DNA of 64,000 nucleotides from Bacillus sp. FJAT-29937. GTDB lineage: Bacteria; Bacillota; Bacilli; Bacillales; Cytobacillaceae. The position numbers and the translations under genes are program-made. The stretch covers positions 1,100 to 65,099 of the forward strand of contig NZ_LMAS01000003.1 of assembly GCF_001509555.1 (NCBI RefSeq), written 5' to 3'. Positions 8,858 to 18,433 of the stretch are shown here, piece after piece (the stretch's first letter is position 1; each line of letters starts with the position of its first letter). The notes under the pieces are model-generated. The model saw only the letters and a program-made list of their open reading frames with translations. It did not search any database and had not been told where the DNA came from.

Positions 8858-11231
8858 TAAGGAAGAGTTCAAAGAAGCTTTCTTAAAAAGGCTGGAAATG
8901 ATCTGTGGAAAAAGCTTTGGCGAAAGTACGAAAAGGGATCATTACTTTACGATTGGCAATATGATTAGGGAATATGTCAGCACTGACTGGATAAATACGA
9001 ATGAACGTTATCGAAGTAATAGAGGCAAGCAAGTTTATTATATTTCTATCGAGTTCTTGCTTGGCCGGCTGCTCTATCATAATTTGCTTAATTTAGGGCT
9101 TGAGGACGTTGTGATGGATGGTTTACAGGATTTAGGCATTGATTTATATGAATTAGATGAAATCGAGGCTGATGCGGGACTAGGGAACGGAGGGCTTGGG
9201 AGATTGGCTGCCTGTTTCATGGATTCCCTAGCCTCGTTAAATTTGCCGGGACATGGCTGTGGCATCCGATATAAGCACGGTTTATTCGAGCAGAAGATTG
9301 TTGATGGCTATCAGGTTGAACTGCCTGAGCAATGGCTGCGGCATGGTCATGTGTGGGAGGTACGAAGGGCAGATTTAGCCATTGAAGTACCTTTTTGGGG
9401 GAATGTTGAGGCTAGAGAAGAAAATGGGCGGGTCGTATTTCGGCACGAGAAAGCGGAAACGATTTCCGCTGTCCCTTATGATTTGCCGATTGTCGGATAC
9501 AAGACGGAAACGGTGAACACGCTTAGACTCTGGAATGCGGAGCCCTCTCCCTACCCAATTCATAAGGATATTTTGAAATATAAACGGGAAACGGAGTCCG
9601 TTTCTGAATTTTTGTATCCTGATGATACACATGATGAAGGAAAGATCCTTCGGTTAAAACAGCAATATTTTCTCGTTTCAGCAAGCATCAATTCAATTAT
9701 TCGCTCTTATAAAAAGCAGCATGAAACTTTACGTGATTTTCACGAAAATGTAAGTATTCATATTAACGATACACACCCTGTTCTCGCTATCCCGGAGTTA
9801 ATGCGGATATTAATCGATGAAGAGTGCATGGGATGGGATGAGGCTTGGCATATTACCGTGAACACGATTTCGTATACGAATCATACAACCTTGTCAGAAG
9901 CGCTGGAAAAATGGCCAGTCCGTTTATTTCAGCCGCTATTGCCGCGGATCTATATGATTGTAGAAGAAATCAATGAGCGGTTTTGCCAGCAGCTTTGGGA
10001 TTTGTATCCTGGTGAATGGGCACATATCGAAAGCATGGCGATAATTGCCCATGAAGAGGTGAGAATGGCTCATCTCGCCCTTGTCGGCAGCTATAGCGTA
10101 AATGGGGTGGCCGCACTTCATACTGAAATTTTGAAGAAGCGGGAAATGAGCAATTTCTATCACGTATTCCCGGAAAAATTTAATAATAAAACAAATGGCA
10201 TTACTCATAGAAGGTGGCTGTTAAAAGCCAACCCCCTTCTCTCTAGGCTTATTACGGATGGGATAGGAAGTGAATGGGTTCGAGAACCGGCCCAACTTAG
10301 TCAATTAAACAAATTTGGTGAAGACAAAGCTTTTCTTCAAAACTTATCCCGTATTAAAAAGCAAAATAAGGAAAGGCTCGCTAGAAGAATTAGCAATCAG
10401 ACCGGCATTGTAGTGGATCCCTCCTCTATATTTGATATTCATGTAAAACGCCTCCATGCTTATAAAAGGCAGCTGCTCAATATTTTGCATGTCATGTATT
10501 TATATAATCAGCTGAAAGAGGATTCAAGTTTCCATATGCACCCGCGCACTTTTATCTTTGGAGCCAAAGCTTCTCCCGGATATTATTATGCAAAGAAGAT
10601 TATTAAGCTTATTAATACAGTAGCGGATAAAGTCAATGGGGATGACAGAACGAATGAACAGGTGAAGGTCATTTTCCTTGAAAATTATCGTGTCTCTATA
10701 GCTGAAGAGGTTTTTCCAGCGGCAGACATAAGTGAGCAAATTTCTACTGCCAGTAAAGAGGCTTCTGGAACAGGAAACATGAAATTTATGATGAACGGCG
10801 CTCTAACGGTTGGGACTCTGGACGGGGCAAATGTTGAAATAATGGAAAAGGCAGGTCCGGAAAATATTTTTATTTTTGGCCTTACTGCTGACAAAGTTCT
10901 TCAATATTATCAGCATGGCGGTTACAATTCGATGGATTACTATCATCATGACAATAGAATTCGTCAAGTAGCCGATCAATTAATTAATGGTTTTTTCCCG
11001 GAAGCTGATGATGAATTCGAGCCGATTTTCGATTCATTACTTACGGAAAATGATCAGTATTTTGTACTGAGGGATTTTGATTCATATGTGAAAATTCAGA
11101 GGCAGGCAGGTTTAGTCTATGAAGATCAAAGCAAATGGCTGAAGATGAGTTTAAGAAATATTGCTGCTTCTGGTTATTTTTCCAGCGACCGCACGATTCG
11201 TGAGTATGCGGAAGATATTTGGCGGATTTAG
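8847..11231 (+). CDS. glgP: Glycogen phosphorylase GlgP
   Basis: GT35 phosphorylase (794 aa) releasing glucose-1-phosphate from glycogen ends. The pyridoxal-phosphate lysine is K646 in SGTGNMKFMMNGAL. Other family motifs are EADAGLGNGGLGRLAACFMD, SINDTHP-like IHINDTHPVLA, and VKRLHAYKRQLLN. The ATG at 8847 has CTAGGAG upstream and overlaps glgA by 11 bases; an upstream in-frame ATG at 8808 lies deep in glgA. Last gene of the operon, followed by a terminator shared with yteA. Confidence 0.97.
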   Translation: MFSNKEEFKEAFLKRLEMICGKSFGESTKRDHYFTIGNMIREYVSTDWINTNERYRSNRGKQVYYISIEFLLGRLLYHNLLNLGLEDVVMDGLQDLGIDLYELDEIEADAGLGNGGLGRLAACFMDSLASLNLPGHGCGIRYKHGLFEQKIVDGYQVELPEQWLRHGHVWEVRRADLAIEVPFWGNVEAREENGRVVFRHEKAETISAVPYDLPIVGYKTETVNTLRLWNAEPSPYPIHKDILKYKRETESVSEFLYPDDTHDEGKILRLKQQYFLVSASINSIIRSYKKQHETLRDFHENVSIHINDTHPVLAIPELMRILIDEECMGWDEAWHITVNTISYTNHTTLSEALEKWPVRLFQPLLPRIYMIVEEINERFCQQLWDLYPGEWAHIESMAIIAHEEVRMAHLALVGSYSVNGVAALHTEILKKREMSNFYHVFPEKFNNKTNGITHRRWLLKANPLLSRLITDGIGSEWVREPAQLSQLNKFGEDKAFLQNLSRIKKQNKERLARRISNQTGIVVDPSSIFDIHVKRLHAYKRQLLNILHVMYLYNQLKEDSSFHMHPRTFIFGAKASPGYYYAKKIIKLINTVADKVNGDDRTNEQVKVIFLENYRVSIAEEVFPAADISEQISTASKEASGTGNMKFMMNGALTVGTLDGANVEIMEKAGPENIFIFGLTADKVLQYYQHGGYNSMDYYHHDNRIRQVADQLINGFFPEADDEFEPIFDSLLTENDQYFVLRDFDSYVKIQRQAGLVYEDQSKWLKMSLRNIAASGYFSSDRTIREYAEDIWRI

Positions 11232-11241
11232 CCTATTAAAC

Positions 11242-11280
11242 AGGGGCGCGTCTCAGTAGCTTGAGACGGCCCCTTTTATT
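11242..11280. terminator. Terminator between glgP and yteA
   Basis: GGGGC-GCGTCTCA pairs with TGAGACGGCCCC, followed by TTTTATTTATT. It sits between convergent genes and probably serves mainly glgP. Confidence 0.85.
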
Positions 11281-12035
11281 TATTCCTCTTCTTCTTCTAC
11301 ATATCCATCTGTACGATGGAATTGCAAATCACCAAATGGTGTATCAGTGCCGACTTCATCAAGCATGGCTTCGTATTCTTCATGCTTTTTCGAAGGGTAG
11401 ATGATTCTATCTGTCCCTTCAATATTACTGGCGATAAAGGTTTCATAATCCTCCGTAAACCCTTCATCATCATGCCCTTCATTATAAAGGGAGTTATAAT
11501 CTTCATAATCGCCTCTAAGGTCAGATGGGGTTTCAGATGTACCGAAACGGGCAACCTCCTGGAAGCTGTCTTCATTATCAATAACCTCCCTAAACTGGTG
11601 GTGCTGAAATGTATTTCCGTGTGCTGGCTCCAGTACATCCTCTTCCACTGGGCGGTCACCTGGTACAATTTGTTCAGGGCTATGATCCTTACAGTACAAT
11701 GTGTAAGGGACAGCCTCTAGCCTTTCGAATGGGATGTCCTTGCCACATTCTGTACATTTTCCGTAAGAACCTGAATGGATTGCCTCCAACGCGGCATTTA
11801 CTTTATTTAACTGGGAATCATGATGCTCCTCAAGGGCAAAATCCTTTGTTCTGTCAAATAATTCAGTCCCCATGTCTGCAGGGTGATTATCATAAGCAGA
11901 TAACTCTCCAACTGTTTCTCTAGCATTTACACCTTCCAGACTGCCTTCCTTATTTCCATGAAGCTGTGATTCTAAAGATGTTTTCTCCTCTTTTAATTGA
12001 CGCGTTAATTGGTTGAGTTGTTCAGACGATAACAA
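11280..12035 (-). CDS. yteA: YteA-family TraR/DksA zinc-finger protein
   Basis: A 251-aa protein of the Bacillus YteA family, related to DksA/TraR transcription factors. The N-terminal third is predicted coiled coil and acidic; the zinc site is C94-x2-C97 with C115-x2-H118, so the last ligand is His instead of Cys. The acidic C-terminal half is YteA-specific. TTG start at 12035 with GAGG about 13 bases upstream, somewhat far. In B. subtilis yteA also neighbours the glg and men genes, and yteA expression has been linked to sporulation. The role in this organism is inferred. Confidence 0.85.
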   Translation of the reverse strand: MLSSEQLNQLTRQLKEEKTSLESQLHGNKEGSLEGVNARETVGELSAYDNHPADMGTELFDRTKDFALEEHHDSQLNKVNAALEAIHSGSYGKCTECGKDIPFERLEAVPYTLYCKDHSPEQIVPGDRPVEEDVLEPAHGNTFQHHQFREVIDNEDSFQEVARFGTSETPSDLRGDYEDYNSLYNEGHDDEGFTEDYETFIASNIEGTDRIIYPSKKHEEYEAMLDEVGTDTPFGDLQFHRTDGYVEEEEE

Positions 12036-12162
12036 AACAATATCACATCCTCATCAAATTCGATTCGACTTATTTTTACAATCCATGGATTTAGTATGAG
12101 CTTTACCGGAAAAAAAATTACTCGAATGCCTGAAACAGTAAAGTGATACCCTTTTTAAACAT

Positions 12163-12190
12163 GAAAAAAACCCTTGTTATGACAAGGGTT
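12163..12190 (-). terminator. Terminator of menA
   Basis: On the minus strand AACCCTTGTC and GACAAGGGTT-type arms form a stem followed by seven T. Confidence 0.9.
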
Positions 12191-12201
12191 AAAGCCTTTT
12201 C

Positions 12202-13131
12202 TTATAAAAAATAGCCAATAAATAAACCGATTGATAATAAAAATCCAAAAATTGTATTCGTTTGAGCAGTTGCCTTCATGGCTGGCATCATTTGAATAGG
12301 AATTGTTTTTCCAATAAAGCCTTTCGTTGCTTTAATAGCTTTCGGGGCGCTTAGAACAACAATCGCTAACCAAGGTGAGATAATGTTCATGGCAATAAGA
12401 ATGAAAATCCATGCATAAGAAACAATAAACATACCGGCAAGCAATTGAATGGCGCCCTTTCTTCCTAATAAAATCGCCAGCGTTTTTCTGCCAAACTCTT
12501 TATCGCCGTCCAAATCACGAATATTATTAGATAACATAATAGCACCGACAAGAATCAAAATAGGGATTGACACTAAAATACTTGTTTCCGTTACTGTTCC
12601 AGTCTGAATAAAGAACGAAATAAGAATAATCAGCATGCCCATGAAAAAGCCAGAAACAATTTCACCAAATGGCGTGTACGCAATAGGAAATGGTCCTCCA
12701 GTGTAAAGATAGCCTACTGACATACAAATGATACCGATCAAAGCTAACCACCAGCTGCTGTTCATGCAAATGTATACTCCGATTAAGAGCGAAATACCAT
12801 ATAAACCGAGGGCCAGCTTAAGAACTGTCCTAGGATGTATGCCGTCACGAACAATAGCTCCGCCAATCCCAACAGACTTTTCATTATCGAGCCCTCTTTT
12901 AAAATCATAATATTCATTAAACATATTCGTTGCAGCTTGAATCAGCAAGCTTGCAATCAACATAGCAAAAAATAATCCAAAATGAATGCTTGTATCCTGA
13001 AGGGCTAAGGCCGTTCCAAGTAATACTGGTACAAAAGCAGCGGTAAGCGTATGAGGTCTTGTCAGCTGCCACCAAACCTTCCAATCCCTAGAATTGGTAG
13101 GCGGAATACTTGTATGCATTTGTGTTTGCAT
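12202..13131 (-). CDS. menA: 1,4-dihydroxy-2-naphthoate polyprenyltransferase MenA
   Basis: UbiA-family integral membrane enzyme (309 aa) joining the prenyl chain to 1,4-dihydroxy-2-naphthoate to give demethylmenaquinone. The first Asp-rich motif NxxxDxxxGxD is N72-D76-G80-D82, and the second is DLDGDKEFG. About eight hydrophobic helices follow. The ATG at 13131 is chosen because GGGGGAG precedes it and the length matches B. subtilis MenA; the longer frame to 13260 would run through the promoter. It is divergent from menF, unlike B. subtilis, where I recall menA elsewhere. Confidence 0.95.
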   Translation of the reverse strand: MQTQMHTSIPPTNSRDWKVWWQLTRPHTLTAAFVPVLLGTALALQDTSIHFGLFFAMLIASLLIQAATNMFNEYYDFKRGLDNEKSVGIGGAIVRDGIHPRTVLKLALGLYGISLLIGVYICMNSSWWLALIGIICMSVGYLYTGGPFPIAYTPFGEIVSGFFMGMLIILISFFIQTGTVTETSILVSIPILILVGAIMLSNNIRDLDGDKEFGRKTLAILLGRKGAIQLLAGMFIVSYAWIFILIAMNIISPWLAIVVLSAPKAIKATKGFIGKTIPIQMMPAMKATAQTNTIFGFLLSIGLFIGYFL

Positions 13132-13171
13132 AAAACTCTCCCCCTGTTTATCTATATTATCAAACCTATTT

Positions 13172-13200
13172 ATTATATAGGATAGGATGCCCTCTGTCAA
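13172..13200 (-). promoter_or_regulatory. SigA promoter of menA
   Basis: On the minus strand a perfect TTGACA (13195-13200) and perfect TATAAT (13172-13177) are separated by 17 bases, ending about 40 bases before the menA ATG. Confidence 0.85.
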
Positions 13201-13341
13201 AAATAGATCGTAATAACGGCTCTCCAATATCAGTCTAAGAGGGAAAAAGGTAAGTGTCAATGGTACAAAATGAAAGCCGATAACGAGGAATTTTTCTTCT
13301 TTTCATTATTTTTGAAATACCTGGGCTGAACATGACTATAA

Positions 13342-13371
13342 TTGACATATGAATGAGAATAAGTGTATGTT
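13342..13371 (+). promoter_or_regulatory. Probable SigA promoter of the menF operon
   Basis: TTGACA at 13342-13347 and TATGTT at 13366-13371 with an 18-base spacer, about 55 bases before menF. Confidence 0.6.
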
Positions 13372-13426
13372 AAAATAAGTTTAAATGAAGGAATAACGGT
13401 TAATAGGTATTGTTGGAGGGATTTTT

Positions 13427-14833
13427 TTGGTTACCATAACAGAAACGGAACTAAAAGACGGGATCCTTGAAGCGATGGATAGGGCAAAGGCCTTATCTAA
13501 ACCAGTTTTAGTAAGTGAAGTACAGCAGATTAATCCTATAGATCCTCTCAAGTTTTTCACGGCAGGCCGTGAAGCTTTTTTAGGTGAACGCTTTTTCTGG
13601 AAAGATCCATCTGATGAAACGTTCATTATTGGGATGGGAATATGCAATCAAATACAATCGGATCAGGCAGCTGGCCGCTTTTTTCATGTTGAAAAAGAGT
13701 GGAAGCGCTTTATTCAAGATGCCATTATTTATAATCGGTTTGAATTAGACGGAATCGGCCCTCTCATTTTTGGCGGTTTTTCCTTTGATCCTATGAAAGA
13801 GAAATCAAAGCTTTGGGAGAAATTTGCGGATTCACAGTTTCATATTCCGACTTTTATGTACAGTGAAATAAAAGGGAAGGCCTATTTAACAACGAATGTG
13901 CTTTGCACCCAAAATGATGATGAGTCTCTGATTGATGCTATTCATTCAGAAAAGCAAGCACTTTTCACTTCCCTTTCAGATGTTCAAAATGATGAAGGCC
14001 ATCAATTAAATAAAGAGATAGAAATAAATCCTGAACAATGGAAGGAACAGGTCCGTTCCATTGTAGAAGAATTAAAGCAAGAATCAATTGAAAAGGTCGT
14101 CTTGGCGAGGGAAACTAGATTGTTTTTTGACAAGCAAGTTCAAGTGGAACAAGTACTTTCCCAGCTATTGAATCTGCAAAGAGAGAGCTTCATTTTTGCA
14201 TTTGAATCAAATGGGGATTGCTTTATTGGGGCTTCTCCAGAACGGCTTATCAAAAAGAGCGGAAAAAAACTTCTTACGACATGTCTTGCTGGATCGATTG
14301 CAAGAGGCAAGTCAGAAACGGATGATAAGCAGCTCGGGGAAGAATTATTAAATGACCGTAAGAACTTAATTGAGCATCAATATGTTGTGCAAATGATTAA
14401 AGAGGCGATGGAAGAATCTTGTGAGGAAGTATTATTGCCGGAAAAAACGCAGCTTCTAAAAACGAGAGATATTCAGCATCTTTATACGCCTGTTATTGGA
14501 AAGGCGAAGGAAAATACCTCAATACTCAATTTAGTTGATCGCCTGCATCCAACTCCTGCATTGGGAGGACTGCCAAAGGAAGCAGCAGTCGAGAAAATCA
14601 GAGAAGTAGAAGATTTGGACAGGGGCTATTACGGTGCACCGCTCGGCTGGCTTGATTATAAAGATAATGGCGAATTTGCTGTTTCTATTCGTTCCGGCCT
14701 TATCCAAAAGGATGAAGCCTCTATTTTTGCTGGATGTGGGGTTGTGAAGGATTCCAATCCAGAGAGCGAATATATCGAAACGAAGATTAAATTTCGACCA
14801 ATGCTAAGGGCATTAGGAGGCATAAATAAATGA
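13427..14833 (+). CDS. menF: Isochorismate synthase MenF
   Basis: Chorismate-binding enzyme (468 aa) isomerising chorismate to isochorismate, the first step of menaquinone synthesis. The C-terminal half holds the family motifs ASPERLI, TTCLAGSIARGK, HPTPALGGLPKE and the terminal FAGCGVVKDSNPESE. TTG start with GGAGGG six to seven bases upstream. It overlaps menD by four bases (ATGA), and the men genes run as one coupled block. Confidence 0.95.
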   Translation: MVTITETELKDGILEAMDRAKALSKPVLVSEVQQINPIDPLKFFTAGREAFLGERFFWKDPSDETFIIGMGICNQIQSDQAAGRFFHVEKEWKRFIQDAIIYNRFELDGIGPLIFGGFSFDPMKEKSKLWEKFADSQFHIPTFMYSEIKGKAYLTTNVLCTQNDDESLIDAIHSEKQALFTSLSDVQNDEGHQLNKEIEINPEQWKEQVRSIVEELKQESIEKVVLARETRLFFDKQVQVEQVLSQLLNLQRESFIFAFESNGDCFIGASPERLIKKSGKKLLTTCLAGSIARGKSETDDKQLGEELLNDRKNLIEHQYVVQMIKEAMEESCEEVLLPEKTQLLKTRDIQHLYTPVIGKAKENTSILNLVDRLHPTPALGGLPKEAAVEKIREVEDLDRGYYGAPLGWLDYKDNGEFAVSIRSGLIQKDEASIFAGCGVVKDSNPESEYIETKIKFRPMLRALGGINK

Positions 14834-16581
14834 ACCATCAAGAAGCATTAACCTCTTACATTGCTGCATTTGTTACTGAACTAGTAAATAATGGGGTAGA
14901 GGATGTTGTTGTAAGTCCCGGTTCTAGATCTACCCCAATGGCAATGGTCATTCTCGAGCATCCCGAACTTCGTGTACATATTCATGTAGACGAACGTTCG
15001 GCTGCCTTTTTTGCGTTAGGGATTGCTAAAGCTTCGAAAAAGCCAGTGGCGATTTTATGTACGTCCGGCACCGCTGCAGCGAACTATTTTCCTGCTATTG
15101 TGGAAGCGAATGTTTCAAGGGTGCCTTTAATTGTTCTCACGGCTGATAGACCGCATGAATTAAGAGATGTTGGCGCACCACAGGCAATCGATCAAATTCA
15201 TTTGTACGGAAAACATGTAAAATGGTTTGTGGAAATGGCACCTCCTGAACATACTGTAGAAATGATCAGATATGCACGTACAGTATGTGCAAGAGCGGCT
15301 TCTACTGCGCTGCAGTCTCCTGCAGGACCCGTCCATTTGAATTTCCCATTTAGGGAGCCACTCATTCCAGCTTTGGATAGGGAGGACCTGTTCGAGGTAA
15401 CGGAAAGAGCTGGAGGATATGTTAGGATTCAGCCAAGTGAATGGACATTATCGGATGAACAATTTAAACAATTGGGAGAAAGCTTACAGTCATACAAAAG
15501 AGGAATTATCGTTTGCGGACCAATCGAAACAGATGGTTTTACAAATGCAGTGATAAATCTTGCTGAAAAGCTTCAGTTCCCAATTCTTGCAGACCCGATT
15601 TCCCAGTTAAGAAGCGGTACACATAATGGAGCACAAATTATTGATACATATGATACGATTTTGAAAAATGAAAATGCAAAGCGTGCGCTAAAGCCTGACG
15701 TCATTATTCGTTTTGGTGCTATGCCTGTTTCTAAGCCGCTAACCATATTCTTAAAAGAAAATCATGATGTACGCCAATTCGTTATTGATGGCGGAGCGGG
15801 ATGGCGGGATCCGGGAATGGTATCTTCCGAAATGATCTATTGCCAGGAAACGAGGTTTTGCCAAGCTATTCTTCCATATATAGAGGCTGTGAAGGATGGG
15901 AGCTTTCTTGAAAAGTGGGAGAAGGTCAATGACCTAACACGCAGCAGCATAGCAAAAATAGAAGAGGTAGAAGAATTAAGTGAAGGAAAGTTATTTTACC
16001 AGCTTGCTAATATGCTTCCTGAAGGAGCCGTATTATTTGTTGGCAATAGTATGCCTATAAGAGATTTAGACACTTTCTTCCACTTTAATGATAAGTCGAT
16101 TAGAATAATGGCGAACCGTGGGGCAAACGGCATTGATGGAGTAATTTCTACTGCCCTTGGAGCAGGGACACGCCTGCAGCCATTATATTTAGTCTTAGGT
16201 GATTTAACTTTTTTCCACGATTTAAATGGATTAATCGCCGCTAAACAATATGAAATAGATATTAATATTCTTTTAATCAATAATAATGGCGGAGGAATAT
16301 TCTCCTTTCTGCCGCAAGCAAGCCACCCGAAAAATTTTGAAAAGCTATTCGGAACGCCATTAGATTTGAAGTTTCAATATGCTGTAGAAATGTACGGTGG
16401 ACAATATGATTTAATCTTAGATTGGGAGCATCTATCTTCTGTTATGAACCGAAATAAAGGTCAATCTGGACTAAAGGTAATGGAAATTACAACAAGCCGG
16501 GAGAAAAATATTAGTGAGCATCGAGAGCTATGGGATGAGGTTTCCCGGGAAATAAGTCGATTTCTGGAGGTCGAATGCTGA
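14830..16581 (+). CDS. menD: SEPHCHC synthase MenD
   Basis: Thiamine-diphosphate enzyme (583 aa) condensing 2-oxoglutarate with isochorismate to give SEPHCHC. The N-terminal VVVSPGSRSTPM motif and HVDERSAAFFALG carry the activating glutamate region. The C-terminal GDLTFFHDLNGL and NNNGGGIFSFLPQ form the ThDP/Mg site. The start overlaps menF; the stop TGA overlaps the likely menH start by one base. GGAGG for menH lies inside this gene. Length matches B. subtilis MenD. Confidence 0.96.
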   Translation: MNHQEALTSYIAAFVTELVNNGVEDVVVSPGSRSTPMAMVILEHPELRVHIHVDERSAAFFALGIAKASKKPVAILCTSGTAAANYFPAIVEANVSRVPLIVLTADRPHELRDVGAPQAIDQIHLYGKHVKWFVEMAPPEHTVEMIRYARTVCARAASTALQSPAGPVHLNFPFREPLIPALDREDLFEVTERAGGYVRIQPSEWTLSDEQFKQLGESLQSYKRGIIVCGPIETDGFTNAVINLAEKLQFPILADPISQLRSGTHNGAQIIDTYDTILKNENAKRALKPDVIIRFGAMPVSKPLTIFLKENHDVRQFVIDGGAGWRDPGMVSSEMIYCQETRFCQAILPYIEAVKDGSFLEKWEKVNDLTRSSIAKIEEVEELSEGKLFYQLANMLPEGAVLFVGNSMPIRDLDTFFHFNDKSIRIMANRGANGIDGVISTALGAGTRLQPLYLVLGDLTFFHDLNGLIAAKQYEIDINILLINNNGGGIFSFLPQASHPKNFEKLFGTPLDLKFQYAVEMYGGQYDLILDWEHLSSVMNRNKGQSGLKVMEITTSREKNISEHRELWDEVSREISRFLEVEC

Positions 16582-17417
16582 TGAATTTTGCTATCAACGG
16601 CATTCAATACCATGTTGAAAGGTGGGGCTCCCTCGAAGGGACCCCATTACTTTTGCTTCATGGCTTTACTGGAAGTGGTGCTTCATGGATTAAATTTAAG
16701 CCTTATTGGCAAAATTATAATGTCATTGCTGTTGATATAATTGGTCATGGCAAATCCGATTCTCCTGATGATGTATCCAAATATGATATTGAGGCTGTGG
16801 CGGGGGATTTACATGGTATTCTGCAGAGGCTTGGAATTGGACAAACCAATTTATTAGGCTATTCTATGGGTGGAAGATTAGCCCTGACGTTTGCTTTAAA
16901 ATATCCCCGAATGGTTCAAAAACTCATTCTAGAGAGTTCAACACCCGGACTAAAATCAAAAGATGAGAGGGAAGCAAGGCGCCTTCAGGACGAGAAGCTT
17001 GCCTGTCGAATTCAAGAGCAGGGGATTACCGAATTTGTGGATTACTGGGAGAATATCCCGCTGTTTCAAAGCCAGAAACAACTCCCACATGACCTTCAGC
17101 TACAAATTAGAACAGAGCGGTTGAGTAATTCTGAATTAGGCTTATCTAACAGTCTCAGAGGTATGGGGACTGGTGCTCAAGCCTCGTGGTGGGAGAGGCT
17201 TCATGAGATCACCTTTCCTGTCCTTTTAATAACAGGTGAGTTGGACATTAAATTTTGCCAAATTGCAAAAGAAATGCAAAAGACATTAAAAAATGGAAAT
17301 TGGATTTCCGTTGAAAAAAGTGGACATGCAATTCATGTGGAGAATCCAGAATTATTTGGTACAATAGTAAATGAATTCTTATCGTATGAAAAGGAGCCAA
17401 AAAACAATCCTTATTGA
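16581..17417 (+). CDS. menH: SHCHC synthase MenH (YtxM), alpha/beta hydrolase
   Basis: Alpha/beta-hydrolase that eliminates pyruvate from SEPHCHC to form SHCHC. The nucleophile serine is in LLGYSMGGRLAL, the family LLLHGFTGSGASW motif is near the N-terminus, and the catalytic His is in KSGHAIHVENPE. Two starts are possible: ATG at 16575, four bases after GGAGG, and ATG at 16581, ten bases after it and touching the menD stop. I prefer 16581; the product would be 278 or 280 aa. Known in B. subtilis as YtxM. Confidence 0.9.
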   Translation: MNFAINGIQYHVERWGSLEGTPLLLLHGFTGSGASWIKFKPYWQNYNVIAVDIIGHGKSDSPDDVSKYDIEAVAGDLHGILQRLGIGQTNLLGYSMGGRLALTFALKYPRMVQKLILESSTPGLKSKDEREARRLQDEKLACRIQEQGITEFVDYWENIPLFQSQKQLPHDLQLQIRTERLSNSELGLSNSLRGMGTGAQASWWERLHEITFPVLLITGELDIKFCQIAKEMQKTLKNGNWISVEKSGHAIHVENPELFGTIVNEFLSYEKEPKNNPY

Positions 17418-17492
17418 TACGTTTGAAGAGAAACAGTGGCTAGGTATAAGCGCTGTATAAATTTTTTCTATACATAAAAGGAGGATTCCGTC

Positions 17493-18314
17493 ATGTCAGC
17501 AGTAGAATGGATTTCAGGACGCAAGTATGAAGAAATTATTTATGAAACATACAACGGAATAGCAAAGATCACGATTAACCGTCCAGAAAAGCATAATGCT
17601 TTCACGCCAAGAACAGTATCTGAGCTAATTGATGCTTTCGCTTATGCACGTGATGATGCAAGTGTTGGGGTTATCGTCCTAACTGGTGCAGGAGATAAAG
17701 CATTCTGTTCAGGTGGAGATCAGTCTGTACGAGGTCATGGAGGCTATGTTGGGGACGATCAAATCCCGCGCCTAAACGTTCTTGATTTACAGCGTTTAAT
17801 TCGTGTTATTCCAAAACCAGTTGTTGCTATGGTTAAAGGGTATGCGATTGGTGGAGGCCATGTTCTCCATATCGTTTGTGACTTAACGATTGCTGCAGAT
17901 AATGCTGTCTTTGGACAAACTGGTCCGAAGGTTGGAAGCTTTGATGCTGGGTATGGCTCTGGCTATTTAGCAAGAATTGTCGGTCATAAAAAGGCACGTG
18001 AAATTTGGTATTTATGCCGCCAGTATAATGCTCAAGAAGCTTTAGACATGGGGCTTGTTAATACAGTTGTTCCGCTTGATCAAGTGGAGGAGGAAACAAT
18101 TAAGTGGTGTGAAGAAATGCTTGAAAAGAGCCCGACTGCTCTACGTTTCCTTAAAGCTGCGTTTAACGCGGATACAGATGGACTTGCTGGCATTCAGCAA
18201 TTTGCAGGAGATGCAACATTGCTTTATTATACAACAGATGAAGCAAAAGAAGGCCGCGATGCCTTTAAGGAAAAGCGCAAGCCAGATTTTGGCCAATTCC
18301 CTCGTTTTCCTTAA
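17493..18314 (+). CDS. menB: 1,4-dihydroxy-2-naphthoyl-CoA synthase MenB
   Basis: Crotonase-fold enzyme (273 aa) closing the naphthoquinone ring from o-succinylbenzoyl-CoA. The MenB-specific stretches are [18 protein letters not shown] and [20 protein letters not shown], with oxyanion-hole glycines in [19 protein letters not shown] precedes the ATG by eight bases. A 75-base gap separates it from menH. An intrinsic terminator follows, so menE may be expressed at a lower level. Confidence 0.97.
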   Translation: MSAVEWISGRKYEEIIYETYNGIAKITINRPEKHNAFTPRTVSELIDAFAYARDDASVGVIVLTGAGDKAFCSGGDQSVRGHGGYVGDDQIPRLNVLDLQRLIRVIPKPVVAMVKGYAIGGGHVLHIVCDLTIAADNAVFGQTGPKVGSFDAGYGSGYLARIVGHKKAREIWYLCRQYNAQEALDMGLVNTVVPLDQVEEETIKWCEEMLEKSPTALRFLKAAFNADTDGLAGIQQFAGDATLLYYTTDEAKEGRDAFKEKRKPDFGQFPRFP

Positions 18315-18372
18315 AGAAAAGCGGAGGCGCTGGAGCTGGACATTTCTCGAAGTCGTAAAATATTTCATTATT

Positions 18373-18406
18373 ACAGCCTGATGGGTTTGCCATCAGGCTG
18401 TTTTGT
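18373..18406 (+). terminator. Terminator between menB and menE
   Basis: ACAGCCTGATGG pairs with CCATCAGGCTG(T) and is followed by TTTTGTCT. The short T run suggests partial termination ahead of menE. Confidence 0.8.
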
Positions 18407-18433
18407 CTAATGCTTTATATATGAGGTGTAACA

